Of a stretch of 64,000 bases of DNA, positions 9,670 through 18,062 are shown piece after piece. The notes beneath the pieces are model-generated. The model did not search any database. It had not been told where the DNA came from and was given only the letters and a program-made list of their open reading frames with translations. Within the stretch, counting starts at the first letter, position 1; every line of letters starts with the position of its first letter. Both the position numbers and the translations under genes were made by a program. Source of the stretch: an uncultured Rhodospirillales bacterium (GTDB lineage: Bacteria > Pseudomonadota > Alphaproteobacteria > ATCC43930 > CGMCC-115725); assembly GCA_903822185.1 (NCBI GenBank), contig CAIJOA010000011.1:496001-560000 (forward strand), in the 5' to 3' direction.

Positions 9670-10377
9670 TCAAAGCGCGAGCTTGCTTAGACGCTTATCG
9701 GCTTCGGCCAGATCTTCCGGCCAATCGATATCAACACTGTCTTCCGGACCCAACACAATGGCCCCCCAACGGTCACCGTACATGCTGGGGCGCGGCATGA
9801 ATTTGCTGACGCGATTGATCCAAAATGCGCCGCTAGGATAATAATATGGCTTCAGGTTCTGAGAGACGTTGTATTCGCCATCAAGGCTGTTGCCCAGCAA
9901 CGTCGTCACCTCACCGGATTGCAAGTCTCGATTCAACACCCATTCCGGATGCTCGACGGCCCGGCGGATCGTCGCCACGCTCGACCAGGTCGGATTTCCG
10001 CGTAGCAATTCGAAAGCTTCGTCGAGTTGCGTGGGTCTTGTCAGCGGCGTAGCCGGCGTGAGCGTAACCGCATATTCCGGCACTTCGCCCGTTTTCTCTT
10101 TGATAAATTCGAGAGCATGCTTGGTGACGAGCTCGGAAGCGACGTCCTCGGAAATATCGGCGGGACGCCGAAACGGCACTTCCGCACCGTACGCGCGGGC
10201 CGCTTCCATGATTCCATCATGATCCGTGGTTACGATGATGCGATCAATCCATTTGCAGCGTTTGCACAAATCGATCGGATAAGCGATCAGCGGCTTTCCA
10301 CCGACAACGGCCAAATTCTTCAGCGGAATGCGCTTCGAGCCCCCGCGAGCATGGATCAGCGCAACAGTCCCGGCCAT
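9670..10377 (-). CDS. CMP-nonulosonate synthetase (NeuA/LegF family)
   Basis: An acylneuraminate-type cytidylyltransferase of about 235 aa that would activate a nonulosonic acid with CTP. The N-terminus ALIHARGGSKRIPLKN is the CTP-binding loop with the KR pair; IIVTTDHD and VDIDWPEDL supply acidic metal ligands. I chose the ATG at 10377 because it has a good ribosome-binding sequence (GGAGGGGA) and lies 1 base after the upstream stop; a longer reading frame from 10446 would overlap the upstream gene by 68 bases. It is in the neuB-headed operon, so its most likely substrate is the product of the synthase at 15117-16175 (legionaminate or a relative). Confidence 0.85.
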   Translation of the reverse strand: MAGTVALIHARGGSKRIPLKNLAVVGGKPLIAYPIDLCKRCKWIDRIIVTTDHDGIMEAARAYGAEVPFRRPADISEDVASELVTKHALEFIKEKTGEVPEYAVTLTPATPLTRPTQLDEAFELLRGNPTWSSVATIRRAVEHPEWVLNRDLQSGEVTTLLGNSLDGEYNVSQNLKPYYYPSGAFWINRVSKFMPRPSMYGDRWGAIVLGPEDSVDIDWPEDLAEADKRLSKLAL

Positions 10378-10378
10378 A

Positions 10379-11809
10379 TCATCCCCTCCCTCGATCAAAG
10401 GGCATGACCGAAGGTTTACCGTTTTTTTCGTAAGCGACGAGTTCATGGCGGCGCGTGACGATTTTCTCGAACGCGGCGACGATATCGTCCATATCCGCAG
10501 GCGTATTGGGATGACCTAAGAGGAAGAAACCGAGATATTCGACGTCATGCGCCAGATAGGCGTTCGGCAGCTTTGCCGGATCGTAATCCACTTTCCCGTG
10601 ATAGACTGGCGACGAGAATGGGTGGCCGCCACGGCCATAGGCCAATTTGCGCTGGAACAAAAGGTTATCGGACATCAGCCGCCCCACGCCCGTTGCGACC
10701 GGTATTCCTTCCGCACGCAACGCCAGGGCGACGGTATCACGGCTGATGCCGCTCGCTTCGCTCAACCACCGAAATGCGGCCGTATAGCTGTAAAAGCTCT
10801 CTGGATGGGTAATGCGCTGCGGCAGGAGATAACCACCGGCAACGTCATCCAAGCGCGATCTCAGATATTGATAATTGCGCTTGCGTATCTGGTTGACCAT
10901 TTCCAACTTCGAGGTCTGTACCCAGCCAAGGGCAGCCGTCGCTTCGACCATCCTGAAGTTATATCCAACGATATTGAGAGCGAAATCGTCCGTATCGTTC
11001 GGCATCGGCACCGCTTCGCCATGATTGCGAATGAGGCGGCATTTCTCCGCAACCTCCGGATTGGAGGTGATCACCATGCCCCCCTCCCCGGTCATGACGT
11101 TCTTAGGCTCCGAAAAAGAGAAGACTCCCGCGTCGCCATACGAACCCAGCATTCGGTCGTCATATTCCGTCCCAGGCGCCTGCGCGGCGTCTTCGATGAC
11201 ATGAAGATTGTGCCGCTTGGCGATGTCGAGAATGGCGTGGAAGTCTCCGGCGTTGCCGCACCAATGGACCGGCATGATTGCCTTGGTATAGGGCGTGATC
11301 GCACGTTCGACGGATGCCGGATCGAGGCACAGCGTATCGAGGTCGATATCGGCAAACACCGGCACGGCCTGGGCCGCGACGATGGCCGTCGCGGTCGCGG
11401 TGAAAGACAAAGGCGTGGTAATGACCTCAGCGCCGGGACCAACATCCAAAGCCATCAACGCCGCCGTGAGACAGGATGTCGCCGAATTCATCGCAATGGC
11501 ATAAGGCACGCGATGGGCACGCGCCCAGGCAGCCTCGAATTTCCGCACATTGGGACCGCCGAAGAACGAAGCCGGCGCATCGAGCTTTTCGAGTTCCTCG
11601 CTCGTCTGACGAAGACCTTCACGAGTTCCCGGAAGAGCGGAGCCGACGAAGCGTGAGAACAGGCCGTCGCGAACGGTTTGTGCGACAGCTTCGACTTCCC
11701 GTTCATCGATATGGGGACGCGAACTGAAAGGCTTGTTGCGGACGGCCGTGCCACCAAGCAGCGCCAAAGGCGGGGCGGCATTCGTCGAACGGGCGAAATC
11801 ACTGGGCAT
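10379..11809 (-). CDS. DegT/DnrJ-family PLP aminotransferase
   Basis: A 476-residue sugar aminotransferase, about 80 residues longer than LegC or PseC because of an N-terminal extension and an insertion before residue 85. The PLP lysine is K236 in FSEPKNVMTGEGG and the PLP aspartate lies in VIEDAAQA near residue 207. Its start overlaps the upstream oxidoreductase gene by 11 bases. The Gfo/Idh oxidoreductase plus DegT pair recalls systems that oxidise a sugar carbon and then aminate it (for example WbpB/WbpE in mannuronate pathways), but the substrate here is unknown. Not an obvious LegC or PseC orthologue. Confidence 0.78.
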   Translation of the reverse strand: MPSDFARSTNAAPPLALLGGTAVRNKPFSSRPHIDEREVEAVAQTVRDGLFSRFVGSALPGTREGLRQTSEELEKLDAPASFFGGPNVRKFEAAWARAHRVPYAIAMNSATSCLTAALMALDVGPGAEVITTPLSFTATATAIVAAQAVPVFADIDLDTLCLDPASVERAITPYTKAIMPVHWCGNAGDFHAILDIAKRHNLHVIEDAAQAPGTEYDDRMLGSYGDAGVFSFSEPKNVMTGEGGMVITSNPEVAEKCRLIRNHGEAVPMPNDTDDFALNIVGYNFRMVEATAALGWVQTSKLEMVNQIRKRNYQYLRSRLDDVAGGYLLPQRITHPESFYSYTAAFRWLSEASGISRDTVALALRAEGIPVATGVGRLMSDNLLFQRKLAYGRGGHPFSSPVYHGKVDYDPAKLPNAYLAHDVEYLGFFLLGHPNTPADMDDIVAAFEKIVTRRHELVAYEKNGKPSVMPFDRGRG

Positions 11810-12749
11810 TGAGAATTTCTTCCAGAAGAATTTGAGTAGCTAGGGCGCTGCGGCCATCCGAGGTAAGCGGAGATGACAAGCTGTCCAGATGATCCGCGAC
11901 CTCTTCGAATAACGGCACGAAACGTTCCGCCCCGGGCCGTTGCGAGGGCGTTGCTGGCCGCAGTTCCTGGTATCCGCTGTACCGATCGCTGGGCCTGAAC
12001 ACACCATATTCGAGCCGGTCACAGTTATCCAGAATCCGGATTCGCCCGGCGGAGCCGATAATATCGATCTCGAAAATGAGTTCTTCGCGCGGACCTGTCT
12101 GCTGCAAGGTGGCCACGCCTTCGGCGCCGAAAGACAGCACCGCCAAATGGCGATCCTCCCCTGTCTTTGCCGCATATTTGAGGGTGAGAGGGCCGATCAA
12201 AAAGGATAAGAGATCGAGAGCGTGTGATCCCACCGCCTCGAGCGGTCCGGCGTAAAGAGCCGTTGCCGACCGGATCGACCCCAATGCTCCACTTCGGATC
12301 ATCTCCGCGACCGTCGGGACACACCCGTCGAAACGCTTATAATAATTGACGACGAGAAGCGTCCCGGATTGTTCGCACGCGCTTACGATCGCACGGGCCT
12401 TTGCGCTCTGCCCGCCGAGCGGCTTCTCGCATAAAATCGCGCGAACCCGTCCCGCAAATGTTTCGATCTGCGACGGATGCAGATCGGGCGGCGTGCAAAG
12501 ACTGACGACGTCCAGTGTTTCCGCTCGTAACATATCTTCGATATCGGCATAGCATCGGATCGACGGCAAACGCGCTTGTGCTTTGGCGCGGCGCAGCGGA
12601 TCCGGATCGCAAGCCGCGACCAGATCGAAGCGCGCACGGCAATATTCATACGCCCGAAAATGAGTCCAGACGCCTTTACGTTTCAGGTCATCGTCGAACA
12701 GCAGACCCACCTGGCCTAATCCAACGACCGCGGCAGCATAGCGCTTCAT
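11799..12749 (-). CDS. Gfo/Idh/MocA-family oxidoreductase
   Basis: A 316-residue NAD(P)-dependent sugar oxidoreductase. The N-terminal Rossmann domain shows AVVGLGQVGLLFDDD, then VAACDPD, VVSLCTPPDLHPSQ and CEKPLGG, the EKP lysine being the usual catalytic/cofactor residue of this family. The C-terminal domain has SHALDLLSFLIG, in which the histidine is the usual catalytic position. It overlaps one base with the CBS-aminotransferase stop and 11 bases with the next gene, so these three are probably co-translated. It may oxidise a sugar hydroxyl for one of the neighbouring aminotransferases. Confidence 0.8.
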   Translation of the reverse strand: MKRYAAAVVGLGQVGLLFDDDLKRKGVWTHFRAYEYCRARFDLVAACDPDPLRRAKAQARLPSIRCYADIEDMLRAETLDVVSLCTPPDLHPSQIETFAGRVRAILCEKPLGGQSAKARAIVSACEQSGTLLVVNYYKRFDGCVPTVAEMIRSGALGSIRSATALYAGPLEAVGSHALDLLSFLIGPLTLKYAAKTGEDRHLAVLSFGAEGVATLQQTGPREELIFEIDIIGSAGRIRILDNCDRLEYGVFRPSDRYSGYQELRPATPSQRPGAERFVPLFEEVADHLDSLSSPLTSDGRSALATQILLEEILNAQ

Positions 12750-14239
12750 TATGAATCCAACGTGATACGCGCCACCTCGGCCATTTGACGGACGTCGAGA
12801 ATCGCCTTGATATTTGCGACGACATTTTCAATGTCGCTATTGGTGAGCGTGGCCGCCGAGGGCAGGCTTAAGCCCATACGCGACAAAGATTTGGAGACCG
12901 GAAAAACCGCCTCCGCGCAATACTGCTGATAAGGCGGCATTTCATGCATGGGAAAGAAGACGGGGCGCGTTTCGATGCCGTTGCGCAACAGTCTTTCCGC
13001 AAGTTCGTCGCGTGTAATTCCGATGTTGGGATCGATCAAAATCGTAAAAAGCCAAAAGATCGGATCGGCATCGGGATGGGCCGGTGGCAAGGTAATGCCG
13101 CGCGTGCCGGCCAGAATTTCGCAATAGTGGCGCGCGACGGCGCGCTTGCGCTCGAGAATATGCTCGACCCGTTCCATCTGGGCAACGCCGACGGCCGCCT
13201 GCAGGTTCGTCAGACGGTAATTATATCCGATATCCAGATGCCAATAGCGCTTCTGCTTGGACATGCCATGGTCGCGGAGCATGCGGGCTCGTTCATAAAG
13301 CGCCGCATCCTTGAAGAGGATGACACCACCTTCGCCTGTCGTCAGAGTCTTGTTGCCGAAGAAACTGAAACATCCCGCATCCCCGAACGCGCCGGTGAAC
13401 TTTCCTTTCCAACTGGCCCCCAGCGATTCAGCGGCATCTTCGACCAGCTTCAAGCCATGACGCCGCGCTATGGCGCAGAGCGCGTCCATATCGCACGGGT
13501 TGCCGTATAGATGCACCGGCATCAATGCCTTCGTCCGTGGCGTGATGGCGGCCTCGACCTTTTCCGGATCCATATTCCAGGACTGAGGATCGGCATCCAC
13601 GAACACCGGCTTCGCCCCCGTATAAATCACGACATTCGCGGTCGCGGCGAAGGTAAGGTCCGGCACGATGACTTCGTCACCAGGGCCTATTCCTAAACTC
13701 ACGAGCGCGAGATGCAGTGCGACGGTCCCATTGCTGACCGCGAGTGCGTGCGGAACATCGTGAAACTTGGCAAGCATCGATTCAAATAGGGCGACAAACC
13801 GCCCCTGCGATGAAATCCAGCCCGTTCGGATACATTCCTGGACATATTCCATCTCATTTCCATCAAGCACCGGCTCCATCACGGGATAGCGGCGATGGCG
13901 GTTGACACTCGCGTAATCGACCGGCCGTCCGACGGCGTCGATCAAGGGAATGAAGGTTATCTTCGTATCGAGCGCCGCGTTAATGGCCTCTGGCGCGGCG
14001 TCGATCGACAATGCTTTGTAGTTTTCCTGCATCGCAGCCGAAACCGGCTCTCCGATGGCGATACCGCGCAACAGGGCCCTTCTGATATCGCCGTCCGTGA
14101 CGACGCCGACAAGTTTTCCTGTCGCATCGACGACGACAAGAAAACCTGACCCCGTACGATCAAGCTCTTGCAGGGCGATTTGCAGTGCATCGCCGGCGCG
14201 TACGGTCAATTCTTGAATGGACAAAGCAGATTGAGTCAT
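12749..14239 (-). CDS. CBS-domain/DegT aminotransferase fusion
   Basis: A 496-residue fusion. Residues 1-120 form a CBS pair with the motif GVVTDGDIRRALL (residues 45-57) and a second repeat ending in TFIPLIDAVGRPVDYAS. Residues 125-485 form a complete DegT/DnrJ aminotransferase with the PLP lysine K297 in FFGNKTLTTGEGG and the PLP aspartate D268 in LVEDAAES. CBS modules bind adenine nucleotides and commonly regulate the attached enzyme; in glycan loci this CBS type is usually found on nucleotidyltransferases (as in PtmE) or arabinose-phosphate isomerases. Its start overlaps the upstream TIM-barrel gene by 4 bases. The aminotransferase part resembles perosamine-synthase-like enzymes. Substrate unknown. 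Confidence 0.82.
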   Translation of the reverse strand: MTQSALSIQELTVRAGDALQIALQELDRTGSGFLVVVDATGKLVGVVTDGDIRRALLRGIAIGEPVSAAMQENYKALSIDAAPEAINAALDTKITFIPLIDAVGRPVDYASVNRHRRYPVMEPVLDGNEMEYVQECIRTGWISSQGRFVALFESMLAKFHDVPHALAVSNGTVALHLALVSLGIGPGDEVIVPDLTFAATANVVIYTGAKPVFVDADPQSWNMDPEKVEAAITPRTKALMPVHLYGNPCDMDALCAIARRHGLKLVEDAAESLGASWKGKFTGAFGDAGCFSFFGNKTLTTGEGGVILFKDAALYERARMLRDHGMSKQKRYWHLDIGYNYRLTNLQAAVGVAQMERVEHILERKRAVARHYCEILAGTRGITLPPAHPDADPIFWLFTILIDPNIGITRDELAERLLRNGIETRPVFFPMHEMPPYQQYCAEAVFPVSKSLSRMGLSLPSAATLTNSDIENVVANIKAILDVRQMAEVARITLDS

Positions 14240-15108
14240 AGAGATTCCAGCACAGCAGTGCGCACGGCAAGAATTTGAGCCGGCGCCAGTTTATTCAGCT
14301 CGAGCGTAAGCACCGCATCGGAAAAATCCTTCAGGTACGGTACGAACCACGCGCTTTTGTCGAACGCGCAATTTTGATCGCGGACGCCGTCATTGTCACT
14401 CAAATGAAGCGCGGCGATGTGAGGCGAGAGCGTGGCGAAGAAGTCATTCCGGTCGAATTGTAGGGCGTTCGACGATACGTTCGCGTGGCCGACGTCAATG
14501 AGCAGGCCGAAATCGGGATCGCCGACATCCCGGACCAGGCGAAGAAGTTCTTCCGGATGCGCCATCGGGATTAAGCGCCGGCCATGAACGCCATTCAGCG
14601 GCGACAATACGTTATTCTCGATCAGGAAACGAACCCCCCGCTCTCGACCGTAGGCGCAAAGAGCCTGTGTCGATTCGACCAACGTCGCATAAATTCGCTC
14701 GTAGGGCGTGAAGGCATCTTCGGAGAGGGCCTTTTGGGCTTCGGGATTGCCCAACAAAGTGGTTCCCAGGTCCATCCCAAATCCACCATGAGCCGCATAA
14801 ATCGCGCCCCCCAATTCGGCGGACAGATCGATGGCGGCACGACAATGGTCAAGACTGCGTCGAAGATTGTCGGCATCTTGTGAGGCGAGGTTAAGCAAAA
14901 AAGGATTTTCGGGCGGTGGAAAATAATTGTGCACCAGCAACCGCCGCACGTTCTTTTCGCGACGCACCATCTCCAACGTCCATGCCTTTGCGACCGAGAG
15001 TTCGACAGCGCCGATATCGTGCGTTTCGCAAAGTCGGAAAATATCCGCCAGATCATGCGTCTGGAAAGACGTCGTAGAGACAAACACGTCACGGGGAGAA
15101 CTACGCAT
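14236..15108 (-). CDS. Sugar isomerase/epimerase-like TIM-barrel protein
   Basis: A roughly 290-residue protein of the xylose-isomerase-like TIM-barrel / AP-endonuclease-2 superfamily. Likely metal ligands are in VELSVAK, IYAAHGGFG, FLIENN (glutamate), LLIDVGHANV (aspartate and histidine) and ALHLSDNDG (histidine and aspartate), the usual EDH-rich set at strand ends. I chose the ATG at 15108; a longer frame begins at 15144 but would overlap the neuB stop by 28 bases. It sits directly between neuB and the CBS-aminotransferase, so it may isomerise or epimerise a keto sugar in that pathway. This family is not part of the textbook legionaminate route. Confidence 0.72.
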   Translation of the reverse strand: MRSSPRDVFVSTTSFQTHDLADIFRLCETHDIGAVELSVAKAWTLEMVRREKNVRRLLVHNYFPPPENPFLLNLASQDADNLRRSLDHCRAAIDLSAELGGAIYAAHGGFGMDLGTTLLGNPEAQKALSEDAFTPYERIYATLVESTQALCAYGRERGVRFLIENNVLSPLNGVHGRRLIPMAHPEELLRLVRDVGDPDFGLLIDVGHANVSSNALQFDRNDFFATLSPHIAALHLSDNDGVRDQNCAFDKSAWFVPYLKDFSDAVLTLELNKLAPAQILAVRTAVLESL

Positions 15109-15116
15109 GTGATCGA

Positions 15117-16175
15117 TTAATCCCCGCGCTCGAGGCTGGACCATTGCAGTATTTCGTCGGCGACAATGGTCTTGCTTGCAATAGTGCCCACAACCGAATC
15201 CCAGTCGCGCGGAGGAATGCCGGTCGCCGGCCTTTTAAAGGTCAGCATATCCGAAGTGATTTGCGTCCCAGCCTCGATGTGGATCTTGCTGACAATACTA
15301 CGGCGCATGCCTTCGGCATTGATGCGCTCGCGCTCACTCGGCTTTTTTACAGCACTGCCGAGCACCGTTTCGGCCTCGCGGATGGCGCGAACCAATTGTG
15401 CGAATTCACGAGGGTCCGCAGAGGTGCTTTGGTCAGGCCCCGGCAAAGACTTGTCCGTGGTGAAATGTTTTTCGATCACACGGCCTCCCAGCGCGACCGC
15501 CAGCGAACTCGCCGTGCAGGATTGGGTATGATCGGAAAAACCGACAGGCAGATCAAAGGCCGTGGCAAGAGTCTTCATGGCCAGCAGATTCGTGTCTTCG
15601 AAACGAGCAGGATAATCGGTCGTGCATTGCAATAGAATAATATCACGCGTGCCGCCGGCCCGAAGGGCCTCGATGCCCTCTTCGACTTCGCCGAGGTCGG
15701 CCATACCGGTGGACAAAATCACCGTTTTTCCTTCGCGGCCGATGCGTTGCAGAAACCGCGGCTCGACACACATCGCCGACGCGACCTTATAAGCCGGGAC
15801 ATCGTAGCGCGCCAAAAGATCGACATCTTCGACATTATAGGGCGTGGAGAGAAACAATATGTCCTGCTGCGCGCAGAGAGCGAGCAGGTCGGGATAATAT
15901 GCCTCGGGCAGCTCCAATTTACGCAGCATTTCCAACTGCGATTCGGCAGGATCGGTGGACAAGAGCTGATATTGGGCTTTGCCTGCCCCCGCCGTTGCGA
16001 CACGCTCGGCTTTGAATGTCTGGAATTTCACGCAGTCCGCGCCCGCACGCTTCGCTTCGATCACCATGTGCTTGGCCAGCGCCAGATCGCCGTTGTGATT
16101 GACGCCGATTTCGGCGATGACAAACGTAGGCGCATCGGGCGCAATCCGATGATGACCAATCTTAATATCGGGCAT
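15117..16175 (-). CDS. Nonulosonate synthase, NeuB/LegI family
   Basis: Condenses a 2-acetamido mannose-type sugar with phosphoenolpyruvate to give a nine-carbon ulosonic acid. The TIM-barrel domain shows FVIAEIGVNHNGDLALAK, DCVKFQTF, ILFLSTPY, YKVASAM, VILSTGM, VGFSDHT and RVIEKHFTTD, which are all family blocks (metal, PEP and sugar contacts). A C-terminal SAF (antifreeze-like) domain follows from about residue 290. I placed the start at the ATG at 16175, preceded by GAGGAG at 8 bases; the frame could begin 9 bases earlier at a GTG. The sequence differs clearly from PseI at 21.5 kb. First gene of the long minus-strand operon; with legBCG it completes a legionaminic-type pathway. Confidence 0.88.
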   Translation of the reverse strand: MPDIKIGHHRIAPDAPTFVIAEIGVNHNGDLALAKHMVIEAKRAGADCVKFQTFKAERVATAGAGKAQYQLLSTDPAESQLEMLRKLELPEAYYPDLLALCAQQDILFLSTPYNVEDVDLLARYDVPAYKVASAMCVEPRFLQRIGREGKTVILSTGMADLGEVEEGIEALRAGGTRDIILLQCTTDYPARFEDTNLLAMKTLATAFDLPVGFSDHTQSCTASSLAVALGGRVIEKHFTTDKSLPGPDQSTSADPREFAQLVRAIREAETVLGSAVKKPSERERINAEGMRRSIVSKIHIEAGTQITSDMLTFKRPATGIPPRDWDSVVGTIASKTIVADEILQWSSLERGD

Positions 16176-16272
16176 CAAACCCACTCCTCACGATACGCGG
16201 ATATGGCTGGAAGCTTCGGGGTGAAAGCATTGAAGATAGTCGAATCCTGCTGAAAAGGGCCGAAAAGGCTAT

Positions 16273-16303
16273 GTGGACATAGGTCCACTCCCCTGATTAT
16301 AAA
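16273..16303 (+). promoter_or_regulatory. Promoter with palindromic operator candidate
   Basis: A sigma-70-like promoter can be read as -35 TGGACA (16274-16279), an 18-base spacer and -10 TATAAA (16298-16303), pointing at the gene starting at 16326. The -35 box lies in a perfect inverted repeat, GTGGAC-ATAG-GTCCAC (16273-16288). This stretch is between the divergent neuB operon and the orphan gene pair, so a protein binding the repeat could control both sides. The sequence match is direct; the regulatory role is inferred. Confidence 0.5.
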
Positions 16304-16325
16304 ACAATCGCATGTTGCGCATGTG

Positions 16326-17237
16326 ATGATAGAAAATATGTCCAATTTAGACGGTTTCCTGCTTTCTGCGGTCCACGCTTTGCCCGTTCGGACATGCCGT
16401 TCGCTCGGCTTTTCGCTGCGCGTGGGATTGACCAACGACAGTCAGATCGAACCGCGCTTCGCCACCGACTACCAGATTCAGGCCAAGATTTATTCGCCGG
16501 AAGGCGTTCAAGTCGCTTTTCACGATAATCTGGGGATTATTCGGCCCCGCGAGAAAAAGACCATTGTCGTCGATGAATTGATCGACGACGCACGCGACCA
16601 GCTGGTTATCTTCATCTTGCTGCCGCTTCGGCTCCTTGCCGAATCGCAGGATGGAATTCACTGCTCAATCAGCCGCGAAGAGCTTCATCATCTCGTCAGT
16701 TGCCAAGGTCATCAAGTCGAGTATTTCCGGCCGAGTGGATATTCAACGGGCGTTTTGCTGGCGTTTCCGGCTTACAACTACACTAAATTCCACAAGGATA
16801 TTCCGGCCGCAATCATTCAGGCACCGAAAGTATTCGTCTCGCGAGACATCGACACCTATGTGACGCTGATCAATCCGTCTCCGGTTGCCGACTACAACCA
16901 GACTCATGTGATGTCGTGCAGCGTCACGTCGGAAGACGGAACCGTCTTGAAGGCATGGAAACAAGACGTGCCCGCGTTTCAATCTGTCGCCGTGAGCATG
17001 AAAAGCGTTCTCGGTGGCACTTTTGATGAAGCCATTCGCTTTTTCTGTTTTTCGGGTTTTTGCGATACCGGCCTGCTTTTGCCGTTGATTTTTACCCATA
17101 ACGCACGCGCCCAAACACTGGGGGTCGAACATACCTTCGCGCCATTCCTCTACGGTCGCAATCTTTACGGGCCGACCCGCCGCGACATCGACCGGCAGAT
17201 AAAACGTTCGCGCTTGTTCCAGCAAATATCGACGTAA
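16326..17237 (+). CDS. Protein of unknown function (orphan pair, first gene)
   Basis: I do not recognise this 303-residue protein. It has no signal peptide and no clear membrane segment; one hydrophobic run (LVIFILLPLRLL, about residues 98-109) reads as a buried strand. Alternating polar/hydrophobic strands suggest a mostly beta structure, with two segments reading as tandem beta-sandwich units (SLRVGLTNDSQ and later DIDTYVTLINPSP). Cysteines and histidines cluster around HCSISREELHHLVSC. It could start at GTG 16323, ATG 16326 or ATG 16338. It is transcribed opposite to both flanking glycan operons and is followed after 12 bases by a second unknown gene with a similar strand-rich look. A role in glycan assembly or surface attachment is guesswork. 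Confidence 0.6.
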   Translation: MIENMSNLDGFLLSAVHALPVRTCRSLGFSLRVGLTNDSQIEPRFATDYQIQAKIYSPEGVQVAFHDNLGIIRPREKKTIVVDELIDDARDQLVIFILLPLRLLAESQDGIHCSISREELHHLVSCQGHQVEYFRPSGYSTGVLLAFPAYNYTKFHKDIPAAIIQAPKVFVSRDIDTYVTLINPSPVADYNQTHVMSCSVTSEDGTVLKAWKQDVPAFQSVAVSMKSVLGGTFDEAIRFFCFSGFCDTGLLLPLIFTHNARAQTLGVEHTFAPFLYGRNLYGPTRRDIDRQIKRSRLFQQIST

Positions 17238-17249
17238 TAAGGACGCGCC

Positions 17250-18059
17250 ATGGCATTCCAGGACGTCAAAGAAATATTGCGCACGGCTCTTCCAGAACCC
17301 ATTTTTGCAGGACTGAGGCAGGCCTTCAATTTTTGCAGGCCCGGCGAGATCGATAAGGTTCAAACGACGATCTATCTCAATACGGCGACGAGCCGGACCT
17401 ATATCGGGGTCAACAATTTCTATTCCTGGCTCGGCGCTGACCAGATCGTCAACGCGCATATAAAGGTCGTTTTTCACGACAAAGCAGGCACCCCTCGACT
17501 GACGATCAAAAAGCCGCTTGGCTTTTTCGGTTCCTGCATGCTCGATGTCCGCGAACTCTTCCGCGATCACAAGATCAATTCCGATTTCGGTATCTTCACG
17601 GTCAGCGTCAAGCCGAACAATCCGTGGAACATCGCCGTCAAAAAAATGGGCAAGAGCACGGCGATTTTCTACTGCCTTTACCAAGACGACAACGGTTCAA
17701 TCGGTCTCGTTCATCCGAACGCACGTATCGGCGATGTTGAACCGATCCATAACTGGACCAGCTTGCAGGTCATTTCGACGAAAGAACTGGCTTCCATCGT
17801 TCTCTATCAAATGCACGGCGGCGATTATTCGCACGAAGTAACCTACCGTCTCACCGCGCTGGACACTGGCGAAGAGTTGATGACCCGAACCGTCAACTAC
17901 GATCCTTTTGGAAGCGCCAAGATCGAATTTCCGATCGAAGAATGGTCGCGCATACCGGCCGAAATCATCTTGAAAGCCGACTCACTGCCATCGAGCAACG
18001 CCAAGCCGCTTCTGCAACGTGTTTTCAAGAACGGCCTGTTCAGCATCAGCCATTCGTAA
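17250..18059 (+). CDS. Protein of unknown function (orphan pair, second gene)
   Basis: A 269-residue protein I cannot assign. No signal peptide or membrane helix is visible. Beta-strand-like segments dominate (TTIYLNTATSRTYIGVNNFY, HIKVVFHDKAG, AIFYCLYQDDNGSIGLVHP, EVTYRLTALDTGEEL), giving the impression of repeated beta-sandwich units like the gene before it. An AAGGA ribosome-binding sequence precedes the ATG, and only 12 bases separate the two genes, so they form one operon. It ends 3 bases before the convergent acetyltransferase gene with no terminator in between. The pair interrupts an otherwise minus-strand glycan island, which suggests a discrete function. Confidence 0.6.
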   Translation: MAFQDVKEILRTALPEPIFAGLRQAFNFCRPGEIDKVQTTIYLNTATSRTYIGVNNFYSWLGADQIVNAHIKVVFHDKAGTPRLTIKKPLGFFGSCMLDVRELFRDHKINSDFGIFTVSVKPNNPWNIAVKKMGKSTAIFYCLYQDDNGSIGLVHPNARIGDVEPIHNWTSLQVISTKELASIVLYQMHGGDYSHEVTYRLTALDTGEELMTRTVNYDPFGSAKIEFPIEEWSRIPAEIILKADSLPSSNAKPLLQRVFKNGLFSISHS

Positions 18060-18062
18060 GCG

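Noticed and set aside
10547-11656. Plus-strand 369-codon open frame
   Set aside because: Antisense to the DegT aminotransferase, which has the PLP lysine and continuous family motifs.
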